The notes: generated from the letters alone by a model not told the origin. 64,000 nt of DNA from Salinimicrobium profundisediminis (GCF_026241755.1 NZ_JAPJDA010000001.1:62001-126000); one strand, 5' to 3'; counted from the first letter of the stretch, positions 16,322 to 25,923 are shown. Numbers and translations are program-made.

Positions 16322-18097
16322 ATGATTGAAATAAAAAGACTTTTTGATTTTCCTTATTTCCAATTAGAAAACGCACCACGGGAGAAATCCCTGGTCACCA
16401 AGTATAATGGGAAATGGGAAGCCCTTTCTTCTCAGGAATATGTAGACCAGGCCAACGCCATAAGCCGCGGATTGCTACGACTGGGTATTCAGCCCAATGA
16501 CAAGATCGCAGTGATCTCGACCAGTAACCGGACTGAATGGAACATCATGGACATTGGGATCTTACAACTGGGTGCCCAAAATGTACCTATCTATCCTACT
16601 ATTTCTGAAGAAGATTATGAATATGTGCTCAATCACAGTGAGTCTATTTATTGTTTTGTATCAGATAAAGAGATACTTGACAAGCTCAACACCATTCGCA
16701 GTAACACCCAATTAAAGGGTGTTTACACTTTTGATGAAATTCCCGGAGCCGATAACTGGAAGGAAATCCTGAAAATGGGGGAAGACCAGTCTAATCAGGA
16801 TGAAGTTGAGGCGCGAAAAAAGGCAGTAAAGGAAGATGACCTTGCTACACTAATTTATACTTCGGGAACTACCGGAAGACCAAAAGGGGTAATGTTAAGC
16901 CATAAAAACATTGTTAGCGATGTACTGCTGAGTTCAGACCGTGTACCATTCGAGTTTGGGACCTACACTTCTCTCAGTTTCCTTCCCGTATGTCACATTT
17001 TTGAGAGGATGATCCTCTATCTCTACCAGTACTACAGCGTTTCTATACATTTTGCTGAATCTATAGACAAGATAAGCGACAACCTGAAGGAGGTGAAGCC
17101 ACATGTGATTTCGGCTGTACCAAGGCTGCTGGAAAAAGTGTATGACAAGATCATCGCTAAAGGATCTACCGTGGGCGGTGTTAAGCAAAAGCTTTTCTTC
17201 TGGTCAGTTGAACTTGGACTGGAATACGAGCCTTACGGAGCTAATGGCTGGTGGTATGAAACTCAGCTTAAAATTGCCAGGAAACTGGTGTTCTCTAAAT
17301 GGAAAGAAGGCCTGGGTGGTAGAATTGAACTTATTGTATCGGGAAGTGCTGCACTGCAGCCAAGACTTGCCCGTGTATTTGCAGCTGCAGGAATCCCGGT
17401 GATGGAAGGCTACGGTTTAACCGAAACTTCTCCTGTAATTGCTGTTAATGACCAGAGAAACCACGGTTTTAAGATTGGAACGGTGGGGAAAGTACTTAAA
17501 GATGTAGAGGTAAAGATCGCTGAAGACGGCGAGATACTTTGTAAAGGCCCCAATGTAATGATGGGTTACTACAAAGAACCTGAGAAAACAAAACAAGCCA
17601 TTAACGGAGACGGATATTTTCACACCGGAGATATTGGAGAGCTTGACAGCGAAGGCTTCCTGAAGATCACCGATCGCAAGAAGGAGATGTTCAAAACATC
17701 TGGCGGAAAGTATGTGGCACCCCAGGTGATAGAGAACCAAATGAAGCAGTCGCGTTTTATTGCTGAATTAATGGTGATTGGTGAGGGTGAAAAAATGCCG
17801 GCTGCACTCATACAACCCGATTTTGAATTTGTTCGGGAATGGGCAAAAAGAAAACACATAGAAGTAGGCCCGAGTAACGCCGACCTTATTCATAACGCGG
17901 AGGTTAAAAAACGTATCCAGGAGGAAGTAGACTTTTACAATCAAAAGTTCGGAAGCTGGGAAAAGATCAAGAAATTTGAACTTACGCCCGATGTATGGAG
18001 TATTGAGAGCGAACACCTCACTCCTACCATGAAGCTAAAACGCCGAAATATCATAAAGTTATATCAGGATCTATATGACGGCATCTACGAGAAGTAG
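16322..18097 (+). CDS. Long-chain fatty acid-CoA ligase (AMP-forming)
   Basis: A 591-aa ANL-superfamily enzyme that activates fatty acids to acyl-CoA through an acyl-adenylate. The phosphate-binding P-loop is intact (LIYTSGTTGRPKGVMLSHKN, about residue 178), as are the adenine-binding motif MEGYGLTETSPV (about 361), the hinge aspartate region YFHTGDIGELDSEGFLKITDRKKEMFKTSGGKYVAPQ and the C-terminal catalytic lysine region. The large, eukaryote-like form (FAA1/FadD15 type) is common in Bacteroidota. It is followed by a strong palindromic terminator. Confidence 0.92.
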   Translation: MIEIKRLFDFPYFQLENAPREKSLVTKYNGKWEALSSQEYVDQANAISRGLLRLGIQPNDKIAVISTSNRTEWNIMDIGILQLGAQNVPIYPTISEEDYEYVLNHSESIYCFVSDKEILDKLNTIRSNTQLKGVYTFDEIPGADNWKEILKMGEDQSNQDEVEARKKAVKEDDLATLIYTSGTTGRPKGVMLSHKNIVSDVLLSSDRVPFEFGTYTSLSFLPVCHIFERMILYLYQYYSVSIHFAESIDKISDNLKEVKPHVISAVPRLLEKVYDKIIAKGSTVGGVKQKLFFWSVELGLEYEPYGANGWWYETQLKIARKLVFSKWKEGLGGRIELIVSGSAALQPRLARVFAAAGIPVMEGYGLTETSPVIAVNDQRNHGFKIGTVGKVLKDVEVKIAEDGEILCKGPNVMMGYYKEPEKTKQAINGDGYFHTGDIGELDSEGFLKITDRKKEMFKTSGGKYVAPQVIENQMKQSRFIAELMVIGEGEKMPAALIQPDFEFVREWAKRKHIEVGPSNADLIHNAEVKKRIQEEVDFYNQKFGSWEKIKKFELTPDVWSIESEHLTPTMKLKRRNIIKLYQDLYDGIYEK

Positions 18098-18120
18098 TAG
18101 CATCTTGAGATAGAAAATTA

Positions 18121-18160
18121 AAAATGTCCGGTGGAAAAATTTCCACCGGACATTTTTTTT
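18121..18160. terminator. Palindromic terminator after the acyl-CoA ligase gene
   Basis: Perfect 17-base arms AAAATGTCCGGTGGAAA (18121-18137) and its complement (18140-18156), followed by a T-tract to 18160. Confidence 0.85.
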
Positions 18161-18242
18161 AAAATAATATCAGCATTTGAAAGAATTGGTAAATAAGGAT
18201 CTGTAGGAAAACCGTAAATTAGGGTCTCCAAAATAGCAAAAA

Positions 18243-19337
18243 ATGCGCCTCCTTATTTTATTTATTTCAGCGCTACTTCTAAGCAGCTGCAAATTGGAAC
18301 AGGAAGTTCCAAAAGACAAATTCTTTGAACCTCAAAATGAAAATTTCACCTACTCCGGACGAATTCAGCCGTCAAGCGAGGGAACAAAACTTATTGCTTC
18401 GGCATCTTCGGTAAAAGCAGATGTTTTTGGCGATACGGTCACCGTTTTTCTCAAAAGTGACGGTGCAGAGCACCATTATGTGGCGGTTGAGTTGAATGAC
18501 GAGTACAAAGGCCGCTTCAGGATTACCAAAGACAGCCTTAAGTTTGCACTTCCAAAGAAGGATTCAGCCAACACCCTGGCGATCTACAAAGAAACCGAAG
18601 CCTCTAACGGCCTTTTAATCTTTAATGGCATAAGAGCAGAAAAGATTGAAAAAACTTCCGAAGAAAAACGTGCGAAGATCGAGTTTATAGGCGATTCCAT
18701 CACCTGTGGGATGGGTGCCGATACCAGTGAAATTGATTGTGAAGAAGGAGAATGGTATGATCAACACAGTGCCTACATGGCTTATGGGCCACGTGTAGCA
18801 CGAATGCTAGATGTAGATTTTGAAGTAAACTGCGTCTCGGGCATGGGCATGTACCGAAACTGGAATGACGAAGACCAGCCTGTAATGCCGCAGGTTTATC
18901 CTTACCTGCATCTTAATGGGGAAAAGGGTAAACGGGCAGAAATAAAAAAAGAAGATGTGCCAGACATTGTAAGCATAGCACTTGGCACTAACGATTTTTC
19001 TCGTGGAGATGGAAAAAAAGAACGTCTTCCCTTTAAGGAAGAAAGCTTTAAAGAGAACTACACAGGTTTTATTAAAGCTTTGTATGAGGTCTATCCCGAT
19101 ACTCAAATTGCGCTTATCTCCAGCCCAATGACCGGGGAAAAAGAAGGACAGGAGCTAATAAGGATTCTGAATGACATCAAAAATGAATTTCCTGACAGAT
19201 CTATTGCTGTCTTTGAGTTTGAAAAAATGAATGCTTCAGGTTGCACCGGACATCCTGCCCTGGAAGACCATGAACTTATGGCTGAAAAACTTCTGCCTTT
19301 TTACCAAAACCTTCTTAATAAAAACACACATGAATAA
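18243..19337 (+). CDS. CE2-like SGNH carbohydrate esterase lipoprotein
   Basis: A 364-aa lipoprotein (LFISALLLSSCKLEQ). The N-terminal beta-sandwich (about residues 25-140) precedes an SGNH hydrolase domain with block I IEFIGDSITCGMGAD (catalytic Ser about 154), block III SIALGTNDFSRG and the C-terminal GHPALEDHELMAEKL (catalytic His). This order is that of carbohydrate esterase family 2 enzymes, which remove O-acetyl groups from polysaccharides such as glucomannan and xylan. It is the first gene of a compact unit: the aldo/keto reductase start overlaps its last 8 bases. It could deacetylate the mannan handled by the downstream PUL; that is inference. Confidence 0.8.
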   Translation: MRLLILFISALLLSSCKLEQEVPKDKFFEPQNENFTYSGRIQPSSEGTKLIASASSVKADVFGDTVTVFLKSDGAEHHYVAVELNDEYKGRFRITKDSLKFALPKKDSANTLAIYKETEASNGLLIFNGIRAEKIEKTSEEKRAKIEFIGDSITCGMGADTSEIDCEEGEWYDQHSAYMAYGPRVARMLDVDFEVNCVSGMGMYRNWNDEDQPVMPQVYPYLHLNGEKGKRAEIKKEDVPDIVSIALGTNDFSRGDGKKERLPFKEESFKENYTGFIKALYEVYPDTQIALISSPMTGEKEGQELIRILNDIKNEFPDRSIAVFEFEKMNASGCTGHPALEDHELMAEKLLPFYQNLLNKNTHE

Positions 19338-20328
19338 TTATACTGCTGCCGAAGACCGATATGAAAAAATGACCTATCGCCGCTGTGGCAAAAGTGGCTT
19401 AAAACTGCCGCTGCTTTCCCTTGGCCTGTGGCACAACTTTGGCAACACCACCAGCTTTGAAAATTCGAGACAGCTGCTGCGAACAGCATTTGACAACGGA
19501 ATAACGCACTTTGACCTGGCCAATAATTACGGACCTCCATACGGTTCGGCAGAAACTAATTTTGGGAAGATCTTTAAAGAAGATTTTCAGGCGTACCGTG
19601 ATGAGCTGCTTATTTCAACCAAGGCCGGTTGGGATATGTGGCCGGGGCCGTACGGGAACTTCGGGTCGCGCAAATACCTCATTGCCAGCCTCGATCAATC
19701 TCTTAAGAGAATGGGACTGGATTATATGGATATTTTCTATCACCACCGCCCCGATCCTGCCACCCCGCTGGAAGAAACCATGGGCGCCCTCGATCAAATC
19801 GTGAGGCAGGGAAAAGCCCTGTATGTGGGCGTTTCACAATACTCGGCAGGACAAACGGCAAAAGCAGCAGAAATTCTCCGGAACCTGGGCACACCATTTA
19901 TTATACATCAGCCCCGCTACAACATGTTTGACCGGTGGGTTGAAGATGGGCTTTTAGACACCCTCGAAAAAGAAGGCCTGGGCAGCATCGTCTTTTCTCC
20001 CCTGGAGCAGGGCATTCTCACCTCCAAATACCTGGATGGTATCCCTGCCGATTCCCGGGCAGCAATTGAAGGCGGTTATCTCGACAAAAACAAGATCACT
20101 CCCAGACTTTTAGAACAGGTGAAGCAGCTCAATGAAATTGCTCAAAACCGCGACCAGTCCCTTGCACAAATGGCTATAGCCTGGCTGCTAAAAGATGATA
20201 GAGTCACTTCAGTTTTAGTGGGTGTGAGTCGCGTTTCACAACTTCAGGATAATATCGACGGATTAAAAAATCTCGATTTTACTAAAGAAGAACTCGAAAA
20301 GATTGAAACAATCTTAAAAAAAGAATAA
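19330..20328 (+). CDS. Aldo/keto reductase (YghZ/AKR14-like)
   Basis: A 332-aa NAD(P)H-dependent aldo/keto reductase. The start is ATG 19330 (MNNYTAAEDRYEKMTYRRCG), overlapping the esterase gene by 8 bases; an earlier in-frame start at 19231 would lie inside the esterase. Catalytic elements are visible: FDLANNYGPPYGSAE (Asp and Tyr), LLISTKAG (Lys) and YMDIFYHHRPDP (His), and the nucleotide-binding end LVGVSRVSQLQDN. The sequence resembles E. coli YghZ (L-glyceraldehyde 3-phosphate reductase) and Kvbeta-like AKRs. Its role beside two esterases is unknown; reduction of a sugar or aldehyde is possible. Confidence 0.88.
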   Translation: MNNYTAAEDRYEKMTYRRCGKSGLKLPLLSLGLWHNFGNTTSFENSRQLLRTAFDNGITHFDLANNYGPPYGSAETNFGKIFKEDFQAYRDELLISTKAGWDMWPGPYGNFGSRKYLIASLDQSLKRMGLDYMDIFYHHRPDPATPLEETMGALDQIVRQGKALYVGVSQYSAGQTAKAAEILRNLGTPFIIHQPRYNMFDRWVEDGLLDTLEKEGLGSIVFSPLEQGILTSKYLDGIPADSRAAIEGGYLDKNKITPRLLEQVKQLNEIAQNRDQSLAQMAIAWLLKDDRVTSVLVGVSRVSQLQDNIDGLKNLDFTKEELEKIETILKKE

Positions 20329-20329
20329 C

Positions 20330-21709
20330 ATGCGAATCTTAATTTTACTCATAGCTATCTTCTTTATGGCCCCTGTTGACGCTTTCTCGAACATCTCGCT
20401 TCCTTCAGTATTTTCAGACAATATGGTGCTACAGCGCAATTCGGATGTAAAAATCTGGGGTTGGGCTAAACCGGGCGAAGTGGTGAAAATTTCGACTACC
20501 TGGGGCAATGATACGTTCCAAACCAGAGTAGGAAAGAATGGAAAGTGGGAGATCATGCTTCCCACTCCCAATATTAGAGGTCCGCAGCAAGTGAGCATTA
20601 TAGGTTATAACACTGTAGTGCTCAAAAATGTGCTTTTAGGAGAGGTTTGGCTGGTGAGCGGCCAGTCGAATATGGAATGGACTGCAGCTGCCGGAATAGA
20701 CAATGCCGAAGCTGCTATTGCAGATGCAGAGAATGACCAGATTCGTTTCTTCACGGTATTGAATAGAACTGCCTCCTGCCCTCAACAGGATCTCGACGGA
20801 AGCTGGGTAGCCAGTAAGCCCGAAACCATGAAACACTTTAGTGCTGTGGCCTATTTCTTCGGAAAGAAGATCAATAAAGAACTTGGTGTACCGGTGGGGC
20901 TTATCAACTCCAGCTGGGGCGGTACTCCGGCTGAAGTATGGATGCCTTCTGAAGTAATAGAAAATAGTAAGGAATTGACTGAAGCAGCCAAAATGCTCCC
21001 CAAGACAGAATGGGGACCACGGGATCCAGGCCTGCTCTACAATGCAATGATTGCCCCATTGGTGCCGTTTGAACTTGCCGGTGTGCTGTGGTACCAGGGA
21101 GAATCAAATACAGATAACGCCAATCATTACGAGCAAATATTTTCGGCGCTTATCAATTCCTGGCGTCAAAAATGGCATAAAGAACTTCCGTTTTTCTATG
21201 CCCAAATTGCGCCTTACGAATATGGTGACAATTTCTCGGGAGTGAAAGTGAGAGATGCCCAACGCAGGGTGCTTAAAATGCCAAAAACCGGAATGGTTAT
21301 GACCAGTGACATTGGAGACATTAAAGACATTCACCCACGCAACAAGGAAGATGTGGGGCTGCGCTTTGCCGCACTCGCACTAAATGATGTCTACGGAAGA
21401 GAAACCGCTGCACATGCCCCGCTTGTTTCAGAAATTAAAAAGAATAAAAATAAGCTTCAGATAACTTTCAGTAATGCCGAAAAATTAAGCCTGGATAAAG
21501 AAAATCCTGCCACTCAGTTTGAAGTAGCAGGAAAAGACGGAAACTTTAAACCGGTAAAATTCAGCATTAAAAACAATACCATTGAACTGAATGTGAGAGA
21601 AATAAAAGATCCGGTTGAAATACGCTATTCATGGCGCAACACCGGCACTTCAAATATTTTTAATGAAGCAGGCTTACCAGCCTCCAGTTTTGCTGAAGAA
21701 ATTGAGTAG
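20330..21709 (+). CDS. Sialate O-acetylesterase-like SGNH esterase (possible CE20)
   Basis: A 459-aa secreted protein with a cleavable signal peptide (RILILLIAIFFMAPVDAFS). The N-terminal beta domain (VFSDNMVLQRNSDVKIWGWAKPGE) is followed by the SGNH core: block I LVSGQSNMEWTAAAG (catalytic Ser about 116) and LAGVLWYQGESNTDNA, with DIKDIHPRNKEDVGLRFA carrying the C-terminal Asp/His pair. Such proteins are annotated as sialate O-acetylesterase; in Bacteroidota PULs many deacetylate plant polysaccharides (CE20). It begins one base after the aldo/keto reductase stop, so it is almost certainly cotranscribed with it. Location is predicted periplasmic. Confidence 0.83.
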   Translation: MRILILLIAIFFMAPVDAFSNISLPSVFSDNMVLQRNSDVKIWGWAKPGEVVKISTTWGNDTFQTRVGKNGKWEIMLPTPNIRGPQQVSIIGYNTVVLKNVLLGEVWLVSGQSNMEWTAAAGIDNAEAAIADAENDQIRFFTVLNRTASCPQQDLDGSWVASKPETMKHFSAVAYFFGKKINKELGVPVGLINSSWGGTPAEVWMPSEVIENSKELTEAAKMLPKTEWGPRDPGLLYNAMIAPLVPFELAGVLWYQGESNTDNANHYEQIFSALINSWRQKWHKELPFFYAQIAPYEYGDNFSGVKVRDAQRRVLKMPKTGMVMTSDIGDIKDIHPRNKEDVGLRFAALALNDVYGRETAAHAPLVSEIKKNKNKLQITFSNAEKLSLDKENPATQFEVAGKDGNFKPVKFSIKNNTIELNVREIKDPVEIRYSWRNTGTSNIFNEAGLPASSFAEEIE

Positions 21710-21768
21710 GATTACAGCAGAATCTTGAAAAACATTTACCTTCACAGCGTTCAAATTAAATATAGTTA

Positions 21769-22659
21769 ATGAAGATTCTCTACACTTTTTGTGCTGTAAT
21801 TATCATGTTCAGCATTTCGGGAAAAGCCCAGGAAAACAATTTGATTGCCGAAGGCGCCGAACTAAAACTGGTGGCCGATGGTTATGAGTTTACTGAAGGG
21901 CCTGCTGCCGATGCCCAGGGCAATGTTTATTTCACCGATCAACCTAACAACAAAATTTACAAATGGTCTGCAAATGACGGCCAGGTCTCGGTTTTCATGG
22001 AAGAATCGGGTAGAGCCAATGGTCTCTACTTTGATGCTGAAGGCTATCTTTATGCTGCAGCCGATAAATATTCGGAACTATGGCAAATAAGCCCCAACAA
22101 AGAAATAAAAGTGCTGCGGGATAATTTTAGAGGCCAAAGGTTAAACGGCCCCAACGACCTTTGGGTGGCGCCGGATGGAGGAATATTTTTAACCGATCCT
22201 TTTTACCAGCGGTCTTACTGGAGTAACAGCAAACAACCTATAAAAGAGCAACGGGTCTATTACATGACTCCCGATAAAAAGGGCTTTTTTATGGCTGCAG
22301 ACAGTCTTGTAAAACCTAACGGAGTTATTGGAACGCCCGATGGTCAATCTCTTTACGTGGCCGATATTGAAGACAACAAGACCTGGAAATACAATATAGG
22401 AAAAGACGGAAAATTAGAAAACAAGACGCTCTTCACCGAAATGGGATCTGACGGTATGACCATAGACGAGCAGGGTAATATCTACCTCACTGGAGACGGC
22501 GTTACGATTTTTAACAGTGCCGGAGAAAAAATACTTCACATTCCCGTAAATAAAGAATGGACAGCCAATGTCACTTTTGGCGGAAAAGACAAAAGGACCC
22601 TGTTTATTACAGCAATGGATTCTCTTTTTAGCCTGGAGATGAACGTAACCGGGCAATAG
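21769..22659 (+). CDS. Secreted SMP-30/gluconolactonase-family protein
   Basis: A 296-aa six-bladed beta-propeller with a signal peptide (LYTFCAVIIMFSISGKAQ). Family landmarks: the metal-ligand glutamate in YEFTEGPAADAQGNVYFTD, RLNGPNDLWVAPDGGIFLTDP (Asn ligand) and KPNGVIGTPDGQSLYVADIE. The expected activity is hydrolysis of a sugar lactone in the periplasm. It is 59 bases downstream of the esterase gene and closes the four-gene unit; a shared bidirectional terminator separates it from manA. The lactone is unknown. Confidence 0.83.
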   Translation: MKILYTFCAVIIMFSISGKAQENNLIAEGAELKLVADGYEFTEGPAADAQGNVYFTDQPNNKIYKWSANDGQVSVFMEESGRANGLYFDAEGYLYAAADKYSELWQISPNKEIKVLRDNFRGQRLNGPNDLWVAPDGGIFLTDPFYQRSYWSNSKQPIKEQRVYYMTPDKKGFFMAADSLVKPNGVIGTPDGQSLYVADIEDNKTWKYNIGKDGKLENKTLFTEMGSDGMTIDEQGNIYLTGDGVTIFNSAGEKILHIPVNKEWTANVTFGGKDKRTLFITAMDSLFSLEMNVTGQ

Positions 22660-22678
22660 AATCATTAGGTAACTAATA

Positions 22679-22719
22679 AAAAAAACTCTTCAAAAATGAC
22701 ATTTTTGAAGAGTTTTTTT
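22679..22719. terminator. Perfect palindromic bidirectional terminator (CAAAAATGACATTTTTG core)
   Basis: Perfect 20-base arms (22679-22698 and 22700-22719) around a central A, between the convergent lactonase and manA genes. The inner core differs from the 4.1-kb and 36.6-kb copies only at the central base. Confidence 0.88.
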
Positions 22720-22732
22720 ACTGTAATTCAAT

Positions 22733-23704
22733 TTATTGAACAAAAACCTCGAGCAGCTCTACGCCTTCGGAAGTAATTTGCACCTCCTTAACTTCTGCCG
22801 GAACAAGTAAGGTTTGTCCCTGAACTATTTTTTCAGAATTTCCACTGACACTAATTTCAGCATCACCACTAACACACATGTAGATGACGAATGAATCCAG
22901 TTGCGCATAATCTTTTACAATCTCCCCTTTAACCGGAAGAAAATTGGTAGTAAAGTATTCACAGCTGGCTATATTGGTAGAATGATTTTCTTCTCTTTTA
23001 TAAGTCCTTTTAAAATCATCTTTCTTCTCAAAGTCTATCGCATCAAGAGCAAGATCGGTGTGCAGTTCGCGAGAATTTCCTTCAGCATCTACCCTGTCCC
23101 AGTCATAGATCCTATAAGTAATATCTGATGTCTGCTGAATCTCTGCCAAAAGGACTCCGGCGCCTATGGCATGAACCTTCCCGGTATTGATAAAAAATGA
23201 ATCGCCTTTTTGCACTTTTTCAAAGTTCAGCAATTCGGTGATCTTCCCGGTTTCGAGATGTTCCAGATATTCTTCTTTGGAAATGCTCTTTTTGAAGCCC
23301 ACGTTGATCTCTGCGCCTTCATCGGCCTGCATGATGTACCACATTTCGGTTTTTCCGAAGGAATTGTGGCGCTTTTTAGCGATATTGTCATGCGGATGCA
23401 GTTGCACTGAAAGTTCGGTTTTAGCATCAATGAACTTGATTAAAAGCGGAAATTCTGCTCCAAACTTTTTAAAGTTCTTCAGGCCTAAAAGCCCTTCCTT
23501 ATACTCCTCTAAAAGGGCATTTAGCGTTTGCCCTTTTAAAGCACCGTTTTGCACTACAGAAATATCACCTTTCACTCCCGAAATTTCCCAGCTCTCACCA
23601 AGATCTTCGCGATTGGAATCTTTGTTTAATATGTTAATTAACTTATTACCACCCCAGATCTTTTCTTTAAGGATGGGTTCGAATTTTATAGGGTAATTCA
23701 GCAT
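22733..23704 (-). CDS. manA: Mannose-6-phosphate isomerase, type I
   Basis: A 323-aa cupin-fold zinc isomerase that interconverts mannose-6-phosphate and fructose-6-phosphate. Metal-binding motifs are visible: LSVQLHPHDNIA (His ligands, about residue 99), GKTEMWYIM (Glu ligand) and the downstream HAIGAGVLLAEIQQTSDITYRIYDWDR. The short length matches the Bacillus/Bacteroidota type I class without the helical insertion. It is the entry step of mannose carbon into glycolysis, which makes its place between an esterase cluster and a mannan PUL notable, though manA is also a housekeeping gene. It is convergent with the lactonase gene. Confidence 0.92.
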   Translation of the reverse strand: MLNYPIKFEPILKEKIWGGNKLINILNKDSNREDLGESWEISGVKGDISVVQNGALKGQTLNALLEEYKEGLLGLKNFKKFGAEFPLLIKFIDAKTELSVQLHPHDNIAKKRHNSFGKTEMWYIMQADEGAEINVGFKKSISKEEYLEHLETGKITELLNFEKVQKGDSFFINTGKVHAIGAGVLLAEIQQTSDITYRIYDWDRVDAEGNSRELHTDLALDAIDFEKKDDFKRTYKREENHSTNIASCEYFTTNFLPVKGEIVKDYAQLDSFVIYMCVSGDAEISVSGNSEKIVQGQTLLVPAEVKEVQITSEGVELLEVFVQ

Positions 23705-23757
23705 TTATAGTTGGTTAGAAGTTGTAAAGATAAGAACGGAATAATTAAAGGTGAAAT

Positions 23758-25923
23758 TTAATTCCAGATACTAATCTTTTCTTCCCTACCGGTACGATAA
23801 CTCTCTATGATATTAATAGCTTCTTTTGCCAGTGAAACCGGATATTTACAGGTTTTATTCTGGCATACGTAGATCAAGGTCTCCCCTTCTACAAGCTTTT
23901 TTTCCAGGAGAGGTAAGTTTTCATTCTGGCCTCCCATAAATATAGAGGTTGGCAAATACTCCCTTTGCATACTAATATTTTTTTGCATGGCGTCATTACC
24001 TAGAATTGCAACTTCATAAGCACCAAAGGCCCGGGTGCCTACTAGTTTTGTCCAGTTAGCATAAAATGACGGATCTTCTACAACGAGATTGTACATTTGA
24101 CCCAACATCTCCTCACTCATGGTTAAGTATTCCTGATTTTCCAGAAGCGTTCCTAAAGCAAATAGGTTATGAGCCATAACGGAATTTGATGAAGGCATCA
24201 CGTTATCATCAAGTTCAAGTTTTCTCGCCACCAGATTCTTATCATCATCTGAGGTATAATAGAACATACTGCTTTCTTCATCTTTAAAATGCCTGATTGT
24301 ATAAAGCATTAGTTTTTCTGCCTTTTTAAGCCACTTAATATCAAAAGTCACCTGGTAAAGGTTAATGTAAGCCCTGCTTAATAAAGCGTAATCATCAAGA
24401 AAAGCGTTTATCCCGCTTTCACCATCTATGTAGCTCCTGTGTAATCCTGAATCTGGTCTAAGCATTTTGTCATCTATGAATTCGGCACACTTAATGGCAT
24501 TTTTGAGATATTTAGGTGTTCCAATGGCCAGATAAGCATCGAGATAAGCATCTACCATAAGGGCATTCCAGGAGGTGAGGGATTTATCGTCAACAGTAGG
24601 TTTATTTCTGCCTTGCCTCGATTTGAAAAGCTTTTTTTTCGCAGTAGCCAGTGTAGAGGTAAATTCATTATTTGATATTCCTTCTTCCCGGATGAATTCT
24701 TCAGGAGAAAACTGTCGAAAAAGAATATTATTCCCCTTTTCCCAATTTCCGTAAGGTTCAATATTATAGAATTTGGTTACCAGTTCAAGTTCAGAAGTAT
24801 TTAAGACGTTTCTCAGTTCGTCAATGGTCCAGATGTAATACTTTCCTTCTTCCCCATCTGTATCTGCATTTAAAGAGGAGTAAAAGCCTCCCTGGCCATT
24901 TGACAACTCTCTTTCTACAAAGTCTATACTCTCCTCTATAATTGCTCTATATTCATTTGAAGGAATTACTTTATAAGCTTTGGAATAAAGACTAATCAAT
25001 TGTGCGTTATCATACAGCATTTTTTCAAAGTGCGGGATCAACCATGTCGGATCTGTAGTGTATCGTGAAAATCCGCCCCCAAGTTGGTCATAAATTCCTC
25101 CCCTGGCCATATTATCAAGAGTGGTCTTCACCATTTGCAATACTTCTTCATCTTGAGTAAGATAATAATGCTGCAAAAGAGCATCCCAGTTTACAGGCAA
25201 TGGAAATTTCTGTTCTCCCTGATAGCCGCCATCTTCTGTATCAAATCTTGGCTTCCAGCTTTTCAATAAAGTGAGATAATCGGCTTCAGAAATTTCATTT
25301 TTTTGAGTTCCTAGATCGGTTAAGCTGTTGGTGTTTTTAATCCCTTCAGTTAAGGCATTAGCAGTTTCTACTAATGATTGTTTATCTTCCTTGTAAACTT
25401 TCGTGATTTGAGTTAGTACATTTTTCCATTCTTCAGGCGGGAAGTATGTTCCCGCAAAAAAAGGTTTTCCATTAGGAAGTGCCACTGCGTTTAAAGGCCA
25501 TCCACCACTACCATTTAAAAGTTGGGCAGCATTCATGTAGATCTTATCAATATCTGGCCGTTCCTCTCTGTCAATCTTAATAGAAATAAAATCCCGATTC
25601 ATAATCGCAGCGACGCTAGTATCCATAAAGCTTTCTTTCTCCATTACATGACACCAGTGACAGCTGGCATACCCCACACTTATAATAATAGGTTTATCTT
25701 CGGCTTTGGCTTTTTCAATAGCTTCGCTTCCCCATTCGTACCAGTCAACAGGATTATCTGCATGCCCTCGTAAATAAGGGCTACTTGCACCTGCCAGGCG
25801 GCTCTCTTTACTGCCTTCTTCTTTTGAATCTTTCTTACAACCTACCAATAAGCATGAAAGAATTAAAAGCAGGCTGATAAGAAGCGGAAGTCTAATTTTA
25901 ATTTTACCGGATATTATTTCCAT
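23758..25923 (-). CDS. Thioredoxin-domain DUF255 (Spata20/YyaL-like) lipoprotein
   Basis: A 721-aa lipoprotein (LLLILSCLLVGCKKDSKEEG). The N-terminal DUF255 thioredoxin-like domain (about residues 45-165) has the redox motif SCHWCHVMEKESF, followed by a large alpha-helical region resembling an (alpha/alpha)6 barrel (GGIYDQLGGGFSRYTTDPTWLIPHFEKMLYDNAQLI). Most family members are cytoplasmic; a lipid-anchored form is less usual. The function of the family is not established. It lies downstream of the first SusC/SusD pair but is separated from it by a strong terminator, so it is probably not part of that operon. Confidence 0.85.
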   Translation of the reverse strand: MEIISGKIKIRLPLLISLLLILSCLLVGCKKDSKEEGSKESRLAGASSPYLRGHADNPVDWYEWGSEAIEKAKAEDKPIIISVGYASCHWCHVMEKESFMDTSVAAIMNRDFISIKIDREERPDIDKIYMNAAQLLNGSGGWPLNAVALPNGKPFFAGTYFPPEEWKNVLTQITKVYKEDKQSLVETANALTEGIKNTNSLTDLGTQKNEISEADYLTLLKSWKPRFDTEDGGYQGEQKFPLPVNWDALLQHYYLTQDEEVLQMVKTTLDNMARGGIYDQLGGGFSRYTTDPTWLIPHFEKMLYDNAQLISLYSKAYKVIPSNEYRAIIEESIDFVERELSNGQGGFYSSLNADTDGEEGKYYIWTIDELRNVLNTSELELVTKFYNIEPYGNWEKGNNILFRQFSPEEFIREEGISNNEFTSTLATAKKKLFKSRQGRNKPTVDDKSLTSWNALMVDAYLDAYLAIGTPKYLKNAIKCAEFIDDKMLRPDSGLHRSYIDGESGINAFLDDYALLSRAYINLYQVTFDIKWLKKAEKLMLYTIRHFKDEESSMFYYTSDDDKNLVARKLELDDNVMPSSNSVMAHNLFALGTLLENQEYLTMSEEMLGQMYNLVVEDPSFYANWTKLVGTRAFGAYEVAILGNDAMQKNISMQREYLPTSIFMGGQNENLPLLEKKLVEGETLIYVCQNKTCKYPVSLAKEAINIIESYRTGREEKISIWN

